A program made the position numbers and the translations under genes. From Adiantum capillus-veneris (taxonomy: Eukaryota; Streptophyta; Polypodiopsida; Polypodiales; Pteridaceae): a stretch of 64,000 nucleotides of DNA. Where the stretch lies: assembly GCA_014529385.2 (NCBI GenBank), contig CM043964.1:5041997-5105996 (forward strand), read 5' to 3'. Below, in pieces: positions 30,229 to 41,623 of this stretch (its first letter is position 1; each line of letters starts with the position of its first letter). The notes below the pieces were generated by a model. That model worked only from the letters and a program-made list of their open reading frames with translations, was not told the origin of the DNA and made no database searches.

Positions 30229-31854
30229 TGTAATGGAATTTGCCTATTCAATTTGAGAATAGCGGAATTTAATGAGAGTACTTTCAAGAAATGATTTTGT
30301 GAGCATAGCGGGTATACATAATTGAAGATAGCAACATAATCATAGCAATTAGTTAACTTGGCATAGACAATACTTTTGCAAGAGAGAGAGTTTAGAGAAC
30401 ATGACAACAATTGAGGACCGGATTTATGTGGAGCCGGTCCCCCCTCCAATAGGCATTTGTATTATGATTTCTCCCATAAAGAGAGACTTGTTACAATACA
30501 GTCTTTGTGTTCCTTGTGACCTAGGTGATGCCATGAAGATGGAAGGCTTCATGCACCACAAACATAACATAAACTTGAAGAAAGCTTTAACTATCCCAAG
30601 CCTCAGTCCCAAGACCTCAAACACCTTCGAAGGTGGAGAGAGCTAGCAGGGAATGAGGGTAGGGAAGAGGAAGAAGAAACATTTCGTAGGAGAAAGAATT
30701 AGTTCCTCACTTATCATACTCTTGTTGCTAGCATACATAATAGCATAGTAATGAAGAAGAAGGAGATGGCAAGCTTAAGCATTGAAGCATGGCTCTTGGT
30801 TGGATTTGCACTCCATAGCCAAGAGTGTTGGTGTAGGCTCTCAACCTCTACTTGCTTGGAGAGGGAGCTCTTGCACTTTGCATATCACACAATGAGAGTG
30901 CTTGTGAGTGTGTGTGGGTGAGTATACCCCCTAGGCACCCCCCTAGCTTGCTTGGGTCGACCCCCCCTTGTAGCTCATTCCTGAAGCTCATTGGACCCCT
31001 CCAGGCCTAGCCAATCACAAGCAAGAGCCATTACAAGCAACATGGGTAGCCTTGGGACAAGTGTCCCCCTTTCCCCTTTGAGAGAGAGGACTTGATAAAT
31101 GCTAAAACAATTAGATAATTCATGTAATTTATCATTGGACCCCTTTGAAGCCTAGCCAATAGGCTTCAAGAAACACATGAAGGTAACATGGGTAGGGGCC
31201 TGACATGTGTCCTTGCTGCCTCTTCAAGATGGGCTTCCCTTGTGTGTGTGAGTGGGTGTTCTCTCTCTAGGCCCTAGGAAAAGGGCTCGCCCCCCCTCTT
31301 GTAGGAATGCTTTTGACTTTTAGGTGATCAAGCACCTTACTCACCAAGCATGACAAAGCACTTGAACTAGGGGGGGTTCCCACAAGCATCTCAGGCAAGC
31401 TTCTCAAGGCACCTCAAGTACTTTAATCATGCAGCAAGTCAAGCACCTCAAGCATGGAGCCAGTCAAGCACCTCAAGCATCTTAATCAAGCACCTCAAGC
31501 ATGAAAAACACCTCAAGCATGACAAGCACCTCAAGCATGACAAGCACCTCGAGCTTGGGCCGGGTTCCCACCTCAAGCTCAGCCCTAGCTTACTTAAGGT
31601 CAAAAGGACTTTTACACACATTTATTGGAGGTCTTCAATGAAGCTAACCCTAAGGTCTTATGCTCCATTGGTTAGCCTTGCTCTTTGATAGACCATCTCC
31701 CTTTTGGGCCCCTTTACCATTGGCCCCGTGTTGAGATAGAGCTATAAGCACATACCTATATCTTAACACTTGTTCCCGTTTATTCTCCCACATTAAGTGA
31801 TCAATTTAATATGAGAAAATCATTTGGGTTAGTTAGATATTAGATTTTATGACA
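30229..31854 (-). repeat. 5' LTR of element F (right)
   Basis: 1626 bp. On the minus strand it starts TGTCATAAAATC and ends CCATTACA. The ten terminal bases TGTAATGGAA (plus strand) have no counterpart in the left LTR. Confidence 0.94.
31440..31555. repeat. AAGCACCTCAAGCATG minisatellite in the F LTR (right copy)
   Basis: The same array as at 24254-24369, with identical order of units as read. Confidence 0.8.
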
Positions 31855-31979
31855 TTAGATGTGAGTTGTTTGTTGTTTTCCAAGAGATTGACAACCTCTT
31901 GTAGCCTCTATGCACTAGTTGAGATAGCTTCGTCCCATGGATTGACAATTTTATTTGTGGTTCTCTCTATGTCTGCAGT
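31855..31979. other. target DNA between element F and copia element G
   Basis: 125 bases of non-element sequence, continued at 37752 after removal of G. No gene recognised. Confidence 0.5.
31975..31979. repeat. target-site duplication of element G (left copy)
   Basis: GCAGT here and GTAGT at 37747-37751: a 5-bp duplication with one C/T difference. Confidence 0.7.
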
Positions 31980-32739
31980 TGTTAGGAAATAAGACGTAGC
32001 TAAATAGATATTTGAGTAGATTACTTAATGGAGAGATACAGATTTACATACACGAGATTATAGAGTAGAGAGAGAGAGATAGAGAGAGAGAGTACACACG
32101 ATATACGTGGTTCACCCAATGTGGGCTACGTCCACGGGAAAACAGCCACTCAATGGCTTTAGCACTTCAAAAGAAGAAGTAGTTTACAAAGGGATTAAAC
32201 CCTTATAGAGCTCCCGCCTTGCTTCACTCTCACCACCTCCCACTCACCTTGTTGCATCAACTTCACACTATTTGAAATGTGTGTAGAAATGGCCTCCTTT
32301 TATAGGCCAAAAGGGCTGCCCTCTCTCATGAGAGGCAGCCATGTGTAGCTGCCCTTGTGTGAATAAGTCCAAATCGGACCCTCCAATCCGTCCATGTGTG
32401 GCCGCCCTTGAGAAGACAAGTCCGCTTTTGAATTCATCCATCGGCCACCAGCCATTGACTTCCGACCACCGGCCACCGACCATTGACTACCGGCCACCAG
32501 CCAACCGACAATTGTTTTCCGACCACTTTCCAGCTACTGTCCGGCCATAATATTCCGGCGAAAAGGAATATTCCGGCGAGGGGAAAAAAAGTTGCCCCTG
32601 ATTCTTGGCCGTGAAAATTTTGGTTTTCGGCGAGTGATTTTCCTTCACGCACGTTGGCTTCTCCTCATAGTGGGGGCCTTACAAATGTGTGCTTTTACCA
32701 CAAAAAATTACAAGGGTAAATCAGGCTCCATACTCAACA
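31980..32739 (-). repeat. 3' LTR of element G (left)
   Basis: 760 bp, on the minus strand TGTTGAGTATGG to CCTAACA. It includes a (GA)n run near 32070-32092 and a block of CCGGCCACC-like short repeats near 32440-32510. Confidence 0.92.
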
Positions 32740-32753
32740 ATCTCCCACTTGGA
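32740..32753 (-). promoter_or_regulatory. polypurine tract of element G
   Basis: On the minus strand AAGTGGGAGATT directly abuts the 3' LTR. It is the typical copia purine tract. Confidence 0.75.
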
Positions 32754-32799
32754 GACTGATCCCCAAACCAAACCTGTGACTGCTTTCCATTGTGGCTTC

Positions 32800-33160
32800 T
32801 TATCTTTGAATGGCGATTGAAGATGAGCAAAAGCTCAACTTCTCCTTGTTGACCACCTTTGTAAACATGTCTGCAGGATTTTCACTCGTATGCACCTTTC
32901 CTAGCTTTAGCTGTCCCTCTTCCAAAAGAGTGCGTATGAAGTGATATCTCACCTCAATGTACTTTGTCCTTGAATGAAAGGCTGAGTTCTTCGCAAGATG
33001 GATAGCGCTTTGGCTATCACTGTACAAGACACAATTGTCTTGTTTGAATCCAAGCTCTTCTAAGAATCTATGAAGCCACATAATTTCTTTTCTTGCCTCC
33101 GTCATTGCTACATACTCTGCTTCCGTGGTAGAAAGTGAAACCACTTTCTGCAGCTTTGAA
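32800..33160 (-). pseudogene. gag-pol: copia RNase H of element G
   Basis: The RNase H core is present with S-T-T-E-A-E-Y, S-D-S-Q-S-A and the closing N-P-A-D-M-F-T-K motif, about 115 residues. It is out of frame with RT because of an 11-bp tandem duplication of AAGCTGGGCTT (minus strand) near 33163-33184. That duplication introduces a TAA right after S-W-A. Confidence 0.88.
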
Positions 33161-33167
33161 GCCCAGC

Positions 33168-34439
33168 TTAAGCCCAGCTTACTGTTGTGCCTCCGACCGT
33201 AAACACAGAGCTAGTAGTGCTCCTTCGAGTATCTTTGTCACCTGCCATATCTGCATCAGCATACCCTTTTAGAAAAATATCAGTTCCTCCAAAATACAAA
33301 GCATTTGTTGTTGTCCCTTTTAGATACCTAAGTATCCACTTCACTACTTGCCAATGCTCTTTACCTAGGTTGTCCATGAACCTACTCACAACTCCCACTG
33401 CATGTGCAATGTCTGGCCTTGTCCAGACCATAGCATACATTAGAGAACCTACCGCTGCAGCATATGGAACTTTAGACATATAGGCTATCTCCTCTTGTGT
33501 CTTTGGACACATATCCTTCGTTAGTTTAAAATGACCAGCCAAAGGTGTAGAAACTGGTTTTGCATTTTGCATTGCAAACCTTTCTAGTACCTTCTTGATG
33601 TAATCTTCTTGAGATAGCTTTATTGTCTTCTTCCTCCTGTCCCTTGATATGTTCATACCAAGTATCCTCTTTGCAGCACCTAAATCTTTCATTGAAAAAG
33701 ATTTAGACAGTTCCTCTTTTAGGTCTTTGATGTCCTGCATGTTAGCACTTGCAATCAACATGTCATCAACATAAAACATTAGCATGAAAAATTTCCCATC
33801 TCCCAAATTCTTCATGTAGACGCAGTGATCCGAGTTGCATCTTGTGAATCCATGATCCAGCATCCATCGATCAAACTTCAAGTACCATTGTCTTGATGCT
33901 TGCTTTAAACCATACAAGCTCTTCTTTAATCTGCAAACCATTTTCTCCTTACCTTTTACTTCATACCCCTTTGGTTGAAGCATGTAGATTTCCTCCTCTA
34001 AGTCACCGTGAGGGAATGCTGTATTTACATCCATTTTTTCGAGATTTAGATCATGAGCAGCCACAAGGCTTAAGACAAGCCTAATTGAGTTCATTTTTAC
34101 AACAGGAGAAAATATTTCATTGAAGTCAATACCTTTCTTTTGAGAAAAACCTTTTACCACAAGCCTAGACTTGTACCTTTTCTTCCCACCTTCTTCTTCC
34201 TTCACCTTGTACACCCATTTGTTTTGAAGTGTCCGCTTACCTTTAGGCAACTCAACCAATTGCCATGTTTGGTTGCGATGTAGTGAGTCCATCTCCACTT
34301 GCATGCTCTTCGTCCATTCTTCTTTGGATTCATGTTGCATAGCTTCTTCGTATGATTGCAGCTCTATGGAATCTGAGATCAAGAGATGGTTGAAGGAAGG
34401 AACAAACCTTTCTGGAGGTCTACTTGCTCTCGTAGATCT
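33168..34439 (-). pseudogene. gag-pol: copia reverse transcriptase of element G
   Basis: A 404-residue open segment with the copia RT core: N-K-W-V-Y-K-V-K near the start, Y-G-L-K-Q-A, and the Y-V-D-D active site at 33762-33773. It then runs through L-R-Y-L-K-G-T and A-D-A-D-M-A-G-D, which begin the RNase H domain. It is preceded in frame by a TGA (34440-34442, probably from CGA) and followed by the 11-bp duplication. The catalytic motif is intact although the frame around it is broken. Confidence 0.9.
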
Positions 34440-35534
34440 TCAGGGAATAGGTTGAGGCTCCTCATTTGGTTGACGTTGTTGCACATTGTCACCGTTTGCA
34501 GTCCTTGAGTCTTCACCGTCCTCAAGCTCCATGTACTCATCACCTGTTTCTTTTGTTTGTTTTCTTTCCAAGTAATCTTTGTACATATTTTGTTCGTTAA
34601 AAATTACATCCCTACTCCTGAAGATTTTACTATCTTCAGGATTCCATAGGCGATACCCAAAGTCACCTTCTCCATAGCCAATGAAGAAACACTTTTTGGA
34701 CTCTGCATCTAGCTTTGATCTTAGGCTTCTATCTATGTGCATGAAAGACTCACACCCAAAAACTTTGAGAAATGCATAATTCACCGGTTTACCTGTTCAT
34801 GCCTCTTCTGGAACTCTCCCATCCAATGCCGTTGAGGGTGACCGATTGATTAAGTACACAGACGTACTTACAGCTTCCGCCCAAAGCTCAAGCGGTAGGC
34901 CTGCATGTAGCCGCAGGCTTCGTGCTCGCTCCATAATTGTCCTGTTCATCCTTTCCAAAATCCCATTTTGTTGAGGCATCCTTGGGGTTGTCCTTTGCCT
35001 CCGAATGCCATTGCTAGCACAAAAGCTTTCAAAAGCTTGGCTACAATATTCGCCTCCATTGTCGGATCTAAGGCATTTAACCTTGGTACCTGTTTCATTC
35101 TCCACAAAGAATTTCCACCTTTGAAATATGGAAAATACATCGGATTTATTCTTCATGACATAAACCCATGTTTTTCTAGTCGCATCGTCTATGAATGTTA
35201 CATAGTACAATGAGCCACCAAGTGATGGTGTACTTGCAGGTACCCAAACATCAGAATGAACCAAGTCAAGTTTTTTATTTTTTCTTTCATTTCTTGATTT
35301 TTGAAATTTTACCCTCTTTTGTTTACCATAAACACAATCTTCACAGAACTCTAAGTCCACTTCTTTCAAACCTGGTAGAAGCTTCTTTGTTTGAAGGATT
35401 TTCATTCCTTTGGCACTCATATGCCCAAGTCGGTAGTGCCACACCGCACTGTCAACTTCTGTAGTTGCTGCACAAGCTGAAGGTTGCATGCTAATAGTAC
35501 ACAAGTAAAGTGTACAACCTTTCTCCATTGGCAA
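34440..35534 (-). pseudogene. gag-pol: copia integrase of element G
   Basis: The HHCC finger (W-H-Y-R-L-G-H, then C-E-D-C) is followed by the D-D-E core: H-S-D-V-W, R-S-D-N-G-G and L-E-R-M-N-R. Family members usually read V-A-E-R-M-N at the last; here it is I-L-E-R-M-N with Glu kept. A TGA at 34797-34799 (from Trp) splits the C-terminal region. A one-base shift near 35510-35534 separates it from protease. Confidence 0.9.
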
Positions 35535-35860
35535 CTACCAAAGATCCCTTTGAGATCTTCCACCTTTTGTTTCCGAATGCAATGTTGTGACCTTCATCAT
35601 CCAATTGTCCTGTAGAGATCAATTTTTTGCGAAGAAAAGGAACATGCCTAACATCTTTAAGCTTCCATTCATTTCCGTTAGCAGTTTTGAGAGAAACTGT
35701 ACCTTTGTCGACAATCTCACAAGCTTCATCATCTCCCAAGTATACATACCCAAAATTACCTTTGGTGTAGTCTTGGAAATGTGGCTTGTGTGGTGTCACA
35801 TGGAATGAAGCCCCAGAATCTAATATCTAGGAATTAGACACATTGTCTAATGAGAGAATC
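35491..35860 (-). pseudogene. gag-pol: copia protease region of element G
   Basis: L-D-S-G-A-S, the aspartic protease active site, lies at 35806-35820. It is preceded in frame by a TAG just upstream and followed by about 100 residues including the V-R-H-V-P-F region typical of copia protease. Confidence 0.85.
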
Positions 35861-35939
35861 AGAGCATCTTTCTCTACTTTACCTGCCACATTGGCCTCCA
35901 ATGTTGGCTTGTTGTCTTAAGACTCTGTTTCCTTCTTCT

Positions 35940-36679
35940 TCTTGGACCAGCAATCCTTCTTGACGTGGCCCTTCTTGCCGCAGTTCCAACATTCAAGAAC
36001 TGACTTTGTGAGTGACTTGCTCCGCCTTGAGCGATCACGACCCTTTTGGTTTTTGAACCTTTCCTTAGGCCTTCCTCTTGTTTCCACTAATAGTGCAGCA
36101 CTTGATGATTCTCCTTCGCATTTCCTTGCTTAGGAGAACACCCACAACATCATCAAACTTAAGAGTATTTGGGCCAGAAATAGAATTACTTATAGCCCTC
36201 ACAAGGCTGTCCCAACTATCGGGTAGAGATGATAGTATAAGGAGAGCTCGCACTTTGTCATCGAAATTGATTTTCACCGATCGAAGTTGACTTGTGTTTG
36301 TGTTAAAGTCATTTAGTTGTTATGCAACTGAACCATTATCTGTCATCTTTAGATTGAACAAGCGCTTCATAAGAAATACCTTATTGGATGCCAATGGTTT
36401 CTCGTAGAAGTCATCAAGTGACTTCATCATGTCCTCTGTGGTCTTCATCTCCGAAACATTGAAGGCCACTGTTGACGCTAAGCTTAACCGGATTGTTCCT
36501 AGTGCCTTTCGATCAAGGACAATCCGTGCCTCATCTGCCATCGTTGCGGGCTTCTTTGCAAGACCGCCTAGTGGCAAATAGAGGTCCTTCTGGTAGAGAT
36601 AGTCTTCAATCTGCATCTTCCAATGTTGGTAGTTTTTGCCGTTGAACTTCTCCATCTTGAGCTTCCCTTCCTCCGCCAT
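35940..36679 (-). pseudogene. gag-pol: copia Gag of element G
   Basis: I take the ATG at 36679 (MAEEGKLKMEKFNG) as start. The N-terminal part has the F-N-G-x-N-Y-x-x-W-K motif common in copia Gag. A TAA at 36320-36322 interrupts it after G-S-V-A. A frameshift near 36115 precedes the CX2CX4HX4C knuckle (C-W-N-C-G-K-K-G-H to D-C) at 35950-35991, and another stop lies near 35917. The damage excludes a working Gag. Confidence 0.88.
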
Positions 36680-36738
36680 AACTCCCACTCAATTCAAGGA
36701 ATCCTTTCCTTGAGATATTTTAGCTACGAGCAAACCTT

Positions 36739-36750
36739 GCTCTGATACCA
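36739..36750 (-). promoter_or_regulatory. primer-binding site of element G (initiator Met tRNA)
   Basis: On the minus strand TGGTATCAGAGC, two bases after the 5' LTR end. Confidence 0.9.
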
Positions 36751-36752
36751 GT

Positions 36753-36832
36753 TGTTAGGAAATAAGACGTAGCTAAATAGATATTTGAGTAGATTACTTA
36801 ATGGAGAGAGACGGATTTACATACACGAGATT

Positions 36833-36877
<45 letters not shown>

Positions 36878-37746
36878 CTATACGTGGTTTGCCCAATGCG
36901 GGCTACGTCCACATTGAGAGAGTACACTATACATGGTTCACCCAATGTGGGCTACGTCCATATTTGAGTAGATTACTTAATGGAGAGAGACAGATTTACA
37001 TACACGAGATTATAGAGTAGAGAGAGAGAGAGAGTACACTATACGTGGTTCAATGTGGGCTATGTCCACGGGAAAGCAACCACTCAATGGCTTTAGCACT
37101 TCAAAAGAAGAAGTAGTTTACAACGGGATTAAACCCTTATTAGAGCTCTCGCCTTGCTCCACTCTCACCACCTCACACTCACCTTGTTGCATCAACTTCA
37201 CACTATATGAAATGTGTGTAGAAATGGCCTCCTTTTATAAGCCAAAAGGGTTGCCCTCTCTCATGAGAGGCAGCCATGTGTAGCCGCCCTTGTGTGAATA
37301 AGTCCAAATCGGACCCTCCAATCCGCCCATGTGTGGCCGCCCTTGAGAAGACAAGTCCGCTTTTGAATTCGGCCACCGGTCATTGAATTCGGCCATGGAC
37401 CATCGGCCATGGACCACCGGCCATTGACTTTCGATCACCGGCCACCGGCCATTGACTACCGGCGGCCACCGGCCAACCGACGGTTGTTTTCCGACCACCT
37501 TCCGGTCGCCGGCCGGCCATAATATTCTGGCGAAAAGGAATATTCCAGCGAGGGGGAAAAAAAGTCTCGGGGTCTTCCGCCCCCGAGGCCCCTAAAGTTG
37601 GCCGTGATTCTTGGCCGTGAAAATTTTGGTTTTCAGCGAGTGATTTTCCTTCACGCAAGATGGCTTCTCCTCATAATGGGGGCCTTACAAATGTGCGCTT
37701 TTACCATAGAAAATTACAAAGGATAAATCAGGCTCCATACTTAACA
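36753..37746 (-). repeat. 5' LTR of element G (right), with internal duplication
   Basis: 994 bp, ending on the plus strand CCATACTTAACA. Compared with the left LTR it has repeated copies of the segment containing the (GA)n run, a TACACTATAC motif and GGGCTACGTCC (about 36785-37070). It also has extra sequence near 37562-37605. Confidence 0.9.
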
Positions 37747-37751
37747 GTAGT

Positions 37752-39384
37752 AAGATAGGAGTGAGGTTAGACACCCGTCCCACAGTGGCTAAGCTGTATA
37801 AAACTCTAGGAAGGCTATATGTAGCAATCTACATCGTAAAAATCCTCCAAAACAAGGAAAGCAAGACTAAACAGTCTGCATTGTAGAAGCTATCTAAAGT
37901 TGTAAGCAGACACTAAGAGACTACACGGACCACCACCGGATGGTGTCCTATTGATAGCCGTTTTTCGGCTCTCCGTAATTGCCATAGTGAGTTAACCCAC
38001 CCTACCAAAATCATCCAAACACTGTGGCTATCCCTATCATTTCACTGTATATAGGTGTGTGTGAGTTAGGGGACTTTTTCCATATCTTCTTAAAAACCCT
38101 CAATTAGCTAGTCACTGGGCTAGTTGAGCCACGAAAATATAAAAAATAAAAAATTATAAGTATATTATGGCTCATTTGTGTGTAAATATTTCATTGTATA
38201 TAGGGCCTAAATAAAAGGATTTTTCATAATTATTTTGGTATTTATTTAAATATGTCTACCTATGGGTGTTATTTATGCTTTGTACATTGACTCACCATTA
38301 CCATATTTTTTCTTACCATTTTGCATACTCTTTATTCCATATAAAAATAATTTCATACAAGATTCTGTTATTTTTTGTGTAACTCCATCCCAAAAAAAAT
38401 CCAAAAAAACTAATTCTATTTATGTGTATATTTTTTCACTATTGTGGTTTTTTCCTTCCTACATCTAATCTCTATTACTCTCATAAATTATACCACCAAA
38501 AATATTCATCTTTTTATGGTAGACTTATAATGAGAGAGATTTATTTTAACCTCTTTATATTTTTTCCACCTATATTATTTATATTTGACATGTACATATT
38601 TTTTTAGACCCCTCAATATTTGATTTTCTTAGTTGTACTATTCACTTATATCATGATCTCAACAATATCTTCAATTATAGACCTACCAAATAAGGTTAAG
38701 GGTATGTAACATGCATGCATGCACTATGGGGACATCACTCTTGGAGGTATTCAAAAGAATCATCCAAAGAAGGACCTCACAAGGACTTTGTGCAGTGGAG
38801 AAAAACAATCGGTTTTGCTGAATTTGTAAATATCACATGCTCCCCGAATTTGAAAAGGTGATACAAACAAAACTTGTAGCTCGTGAGCTGAACTTTTACC
38901 TCAAATTTTTTCATATTTTTTTGAGCTACGAGTTGTGAGCTATGATTTTATTTGTGGACCCCAGTTTGCCCATGCTATGCAGCCACACCCCCTCTTCCAC
39001 TTTATCATTTTCCTCTTTCACACACACTTCTCCACTCATCATCCCCACCTCTCTCACCACTTCTCTCTGCACCCTACTCACCTTCTTCTCAACCTTGAAG
39101 AATAAGAGAAACCATGGTGAACTCATGTCTCCTACACACACTTCCATTCCAAAATTGACCACCTAGTCTCATTTTTCCTCATCCATATTACCCATATCTA
39201 TAAACAAAACCACAAAATTCAGCCTCTTCTCTTGAAAGACAGCATCATAGTGATTGATTACTCATGTTCACTTACCTTGGCTTCCAAGGAAGGTCAAGAG
39301 TGGGAAAAAACGTACCGTCAAAGCTAGTGGACTGTCAACAAGCGTCAAAATTGACCCTACTCAAGACACTTGGAGCATCAACAT
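37752..39384. other. intergenic sequence, no gene seen
   Basis: No retrotransposon protein, RNA gene or long ORF is recognised. 38100-38640 is AT-rich. An imperfect inverted pair around AGCTCGTGAGCT / AGCTACGAGTTGTGAGCT lies near 38877-38942. The segment 37752-37870 has one open frame of about 40 codons ending TAG, without supporting similarity. Confidence 0.5.
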
Positions 39385-40298
39385 TGTAAGAAATCCGTAT
39401 TTTCTTACCTATTAAGAGTTTTTTCTTCCTTATTTTTATCCTACTTGGATATTCCCATTGTAAATATCCAATTCCATTTGTAAATTAATAAAAATACTAA
39501 CTCTACTAATTTACTAACACTAACCTACTATGAAAAGTCCTCTCATCTCCACTTCTCTCCTCTCTCTCTTCTTCATCTATCCCCACCAACTTCTTGATAA
39601 TTCCAAGCAAAAGAAAATAGATAAGTGCTGAAAATCTAACCCAACCATGGTTAGAGGAGTAACCCTAGCCCTCAAAATTTCTATAAAAGGAGAGTGTAGC
39701 TAGCACAAAAAGGGGGGAGCCATCAGCAAGAGCACTATGCTATAGCTTGAGAATCCAAGCTCAACCTCTCTAGAAGGAGCTCTTGAGTGGAAGCTCATTG
39801 TCTTATGAATATGCATGTGTTGTATTAGGGGTGATTAGCAAGGGAACTCTATGCCATTGTAAGAGAGAGTGATCATTCAATTGAGAGTAGGAAATCTATC
39901 ATTTGTCCTACTGGTGTAAGCCCAACATTTGTTGAATCACGGAGAGTGGATTTGGAGTAAGCTTGGATACTTTGTCTCTCTTCCAACGTGAAATAATGGA
40001 CAACAATGATGTGTAAGTGTCTTGGTGTTTTTTTTTTAAAAAGTTCTTGATAGCTTGTCTCTGGGTGTTGTCATCAATTTAGCCATATATCCCACATACT
40101 GTAAGAGGGCGACAGGGTGGAGAGGACTCCCCTGGCTTTAAGACAGTGATTGGGGTTGCTTTTCTTGTGATGTGTTGTGGTGTAATTTACTCAAGCTATG
40201 TTGAACAAATACTAATCTCACTTGCATTGGTCATGACAGATTTGTAAGAAGGTATTAGTGCAACAATCACCCCCTCCCCCTTTCCTCTTTTTCTTACA
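39385..40298 (+). repeat. candidate orphan LTR with terminal TGTAAGAAA / TTTCTTACA
   Basis: The segment starts TGTAAGAAA and ends TTTCTTACA, a 9-base inverted match with TG...CA ends, 914 bp apart. Inside is a well-placed TATA box at 39682 followed by a plausible transcribed region. No second LTR, primer site or target duplication was found (flanks ACAT and TATA do not match). It could also be a TE promoter fragment or chance. Confidence 0.3.
39682..39688 (+). promoter_or_regulatory. TATA box in the candidate orphan LTR
   Basis: TATAAAA followed by GGAGAGTG, in a setting like the D and E LTR promoters. Confidence 0.4.
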
Positions 40299-40351
40299 TA
40301 TATAATTGTGTTTGCTTGATCACTGTTGAACATTTCAAAGCAGCCCGAGCA

Positions 40352-40353
<2 letters not shown>

Positions 40354-40437
<84 letters not shown>
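40354..40437. repeat. (TC)n microsatellite
   Basis: An uninterrupted run of about 42 TC dinucleotides. It is followed by a CTAGGTGGTGCCCC string that recurs after the microsatellite at 62546-62649. Confidence 0.95.
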
Positions 40438-40439
<2 letters not shown>

Positions 40440-41497
40440 GCGTCCTAGTTCGCATCCAAAACTAGGTGGTGCCCCAAATTTGTGTAGGGTTAGGTTGCGG
40501 GTTTGTGTGTGTGTTTGTTGTTTTTTCCAACCCCAACCCAATTGAGCAGCACGGGAGCCTAGAAGGGTGCTTAGAGGCCACTCTTCTTGTTGCCCGCCCC
40601 GGACCGCCTCAGTATCAGTAGGTAGGGTAATCCAAGATGAGGGGAAAGCTAGACTCAATAGTATGCATTGTGAAGGGCCTCTCAAAAGAGGTGTGTTGAG
40701 ACAAAGTTGTCTGCACAGTAGTCATCCTGTATGAAGAAGGGAAGCCAAACTCAAAATTTTGCTCTATGAAGAGCCTCTAAGACGAAAGGCCAGAACAATC
40801 TGTTTACACCGTCTTACATGTATCTCTTGCCTCCAATCCTCCGGTGTCAACCAAAAACAAAATCAATTCAACAACGCCACCAAATCGCATCTCGGTGTGT
40901 CTCTCAATGTGAATGAGTTAGGAGTGGCCTACTACCCAGGTTGGGGGATAACTCTGATGCAAGCTTATTGAGGGTGAGTGTAAGCAACTCTGAAGGTAGC
41001 AATCCAAATGATGAGGAGTGTAGAAGAGAAACTGCACTATATTTACTATTTGTTTGACACCACTTTGGAGTATATCAAAGTACTTACAAACTATTGTTGA
41101 TTATGGAAGTACCTCAGGTCGTGTGATTATGGACATAGCTTAATGTCAAGTGCTCTCAATAACAATTCAATTTAGTTTAAAGTGAAAGCCGCAATATGAG
41201 ATATGGCTGGGTTCATAGCTCAAAATATAACATGAAAAAAGAAAAGCAGCGAGGTATTGGATGTAAATACCTGGATGATGTACTGCATTGGAAAATATAT
41301 ATACCAGTTTGTGAGTGGCGAGAGAGGTACAAGTAGGAGAAATCTTTAACTATCAAACTTACAACAAAGTATAGCTAACAAATTCAAAATGTGTTAGTTC
41401 TGTGTTAATAATTGAATATTTTTTGCCTATCTAGAATTTGATTTGATATAAGTATTTAATTGCACTTTTAGAACATACAGTTTTGGCACCTTGACTT
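40438..41497. other. intergenic sequence, no gene seen
   Basis: No coding or repeat family assignment. The stretch just after the microsatellite contains GGTGGTGCCCC, which resembles the start of the Tat-type primer site but lacks the rest of it. Confidence 0.5.
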
Positions 41498-41582
41498 TGT
41501 TAGGAAATAAGAAGTAGCTAAATAGATTTTTGAGTAGATTACTTAATGGAGAGAGATAGATTTCATACACAAGAGATTATAG

Positions 41583-41623
<41 letters not shown>

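Larger units (their letters stand above)
23053..31854 (-). mobile_element. Ty3/gypsy chromovirus, element F
   Basis: A minus-strand element with 1.6-kb LTRs, an initiator-Met primer site, one long gag-pol frame interrupted by two in-frame stops, and a polypurine tract. By eye the LTRs differ at only four positions over 1616 aligned bases, so the insertion is very recent. The left LTR lacks the last ten bases that the right LTR has, and no target duplication is evident. A degenerate chromodomain-like region at the integrase C-terminus marks it as a chromovirus; I do not assign the sublineage. Confidence 0.93.
31980..37746 (-). mobile_element. Ty1/copia element G (Tork/Tnt1-like), decayed
   Basis: A minus-strand element. 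From right to left it has a 5' LTR, initiator-Met primer site, gag, protease, integrase, RT, RNase H, a polypurine tract and a 3' LTR. The integrase-before-RT order is diagnostic of copia. At least six nonsense or frame lesions are visible. The LTRs differ by many changes and in length (760 versus 994 bp) because of an internal duplication in the right one. A solo LTR of the same family is at 41498-42181. Confidence 0.93.

Noticed and set aside
30401-31558. Spaced repeats in the F LTR considered as a CRISPR-like array
   Set aside because: Units are directly tandem with no unique spacers, lie in an LTR, and occur in a plant element.
37752-37886. A roughly 40-codon open frame next to the copia element
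   Set aside because: Too short, no start, no similarity, and not supported by the sequence on the other side of the insertion.
38877-38942. Inverted repeat that might be a small MITE
   Set aside because: The arms are imperfect and no flanking target duplication could be found.
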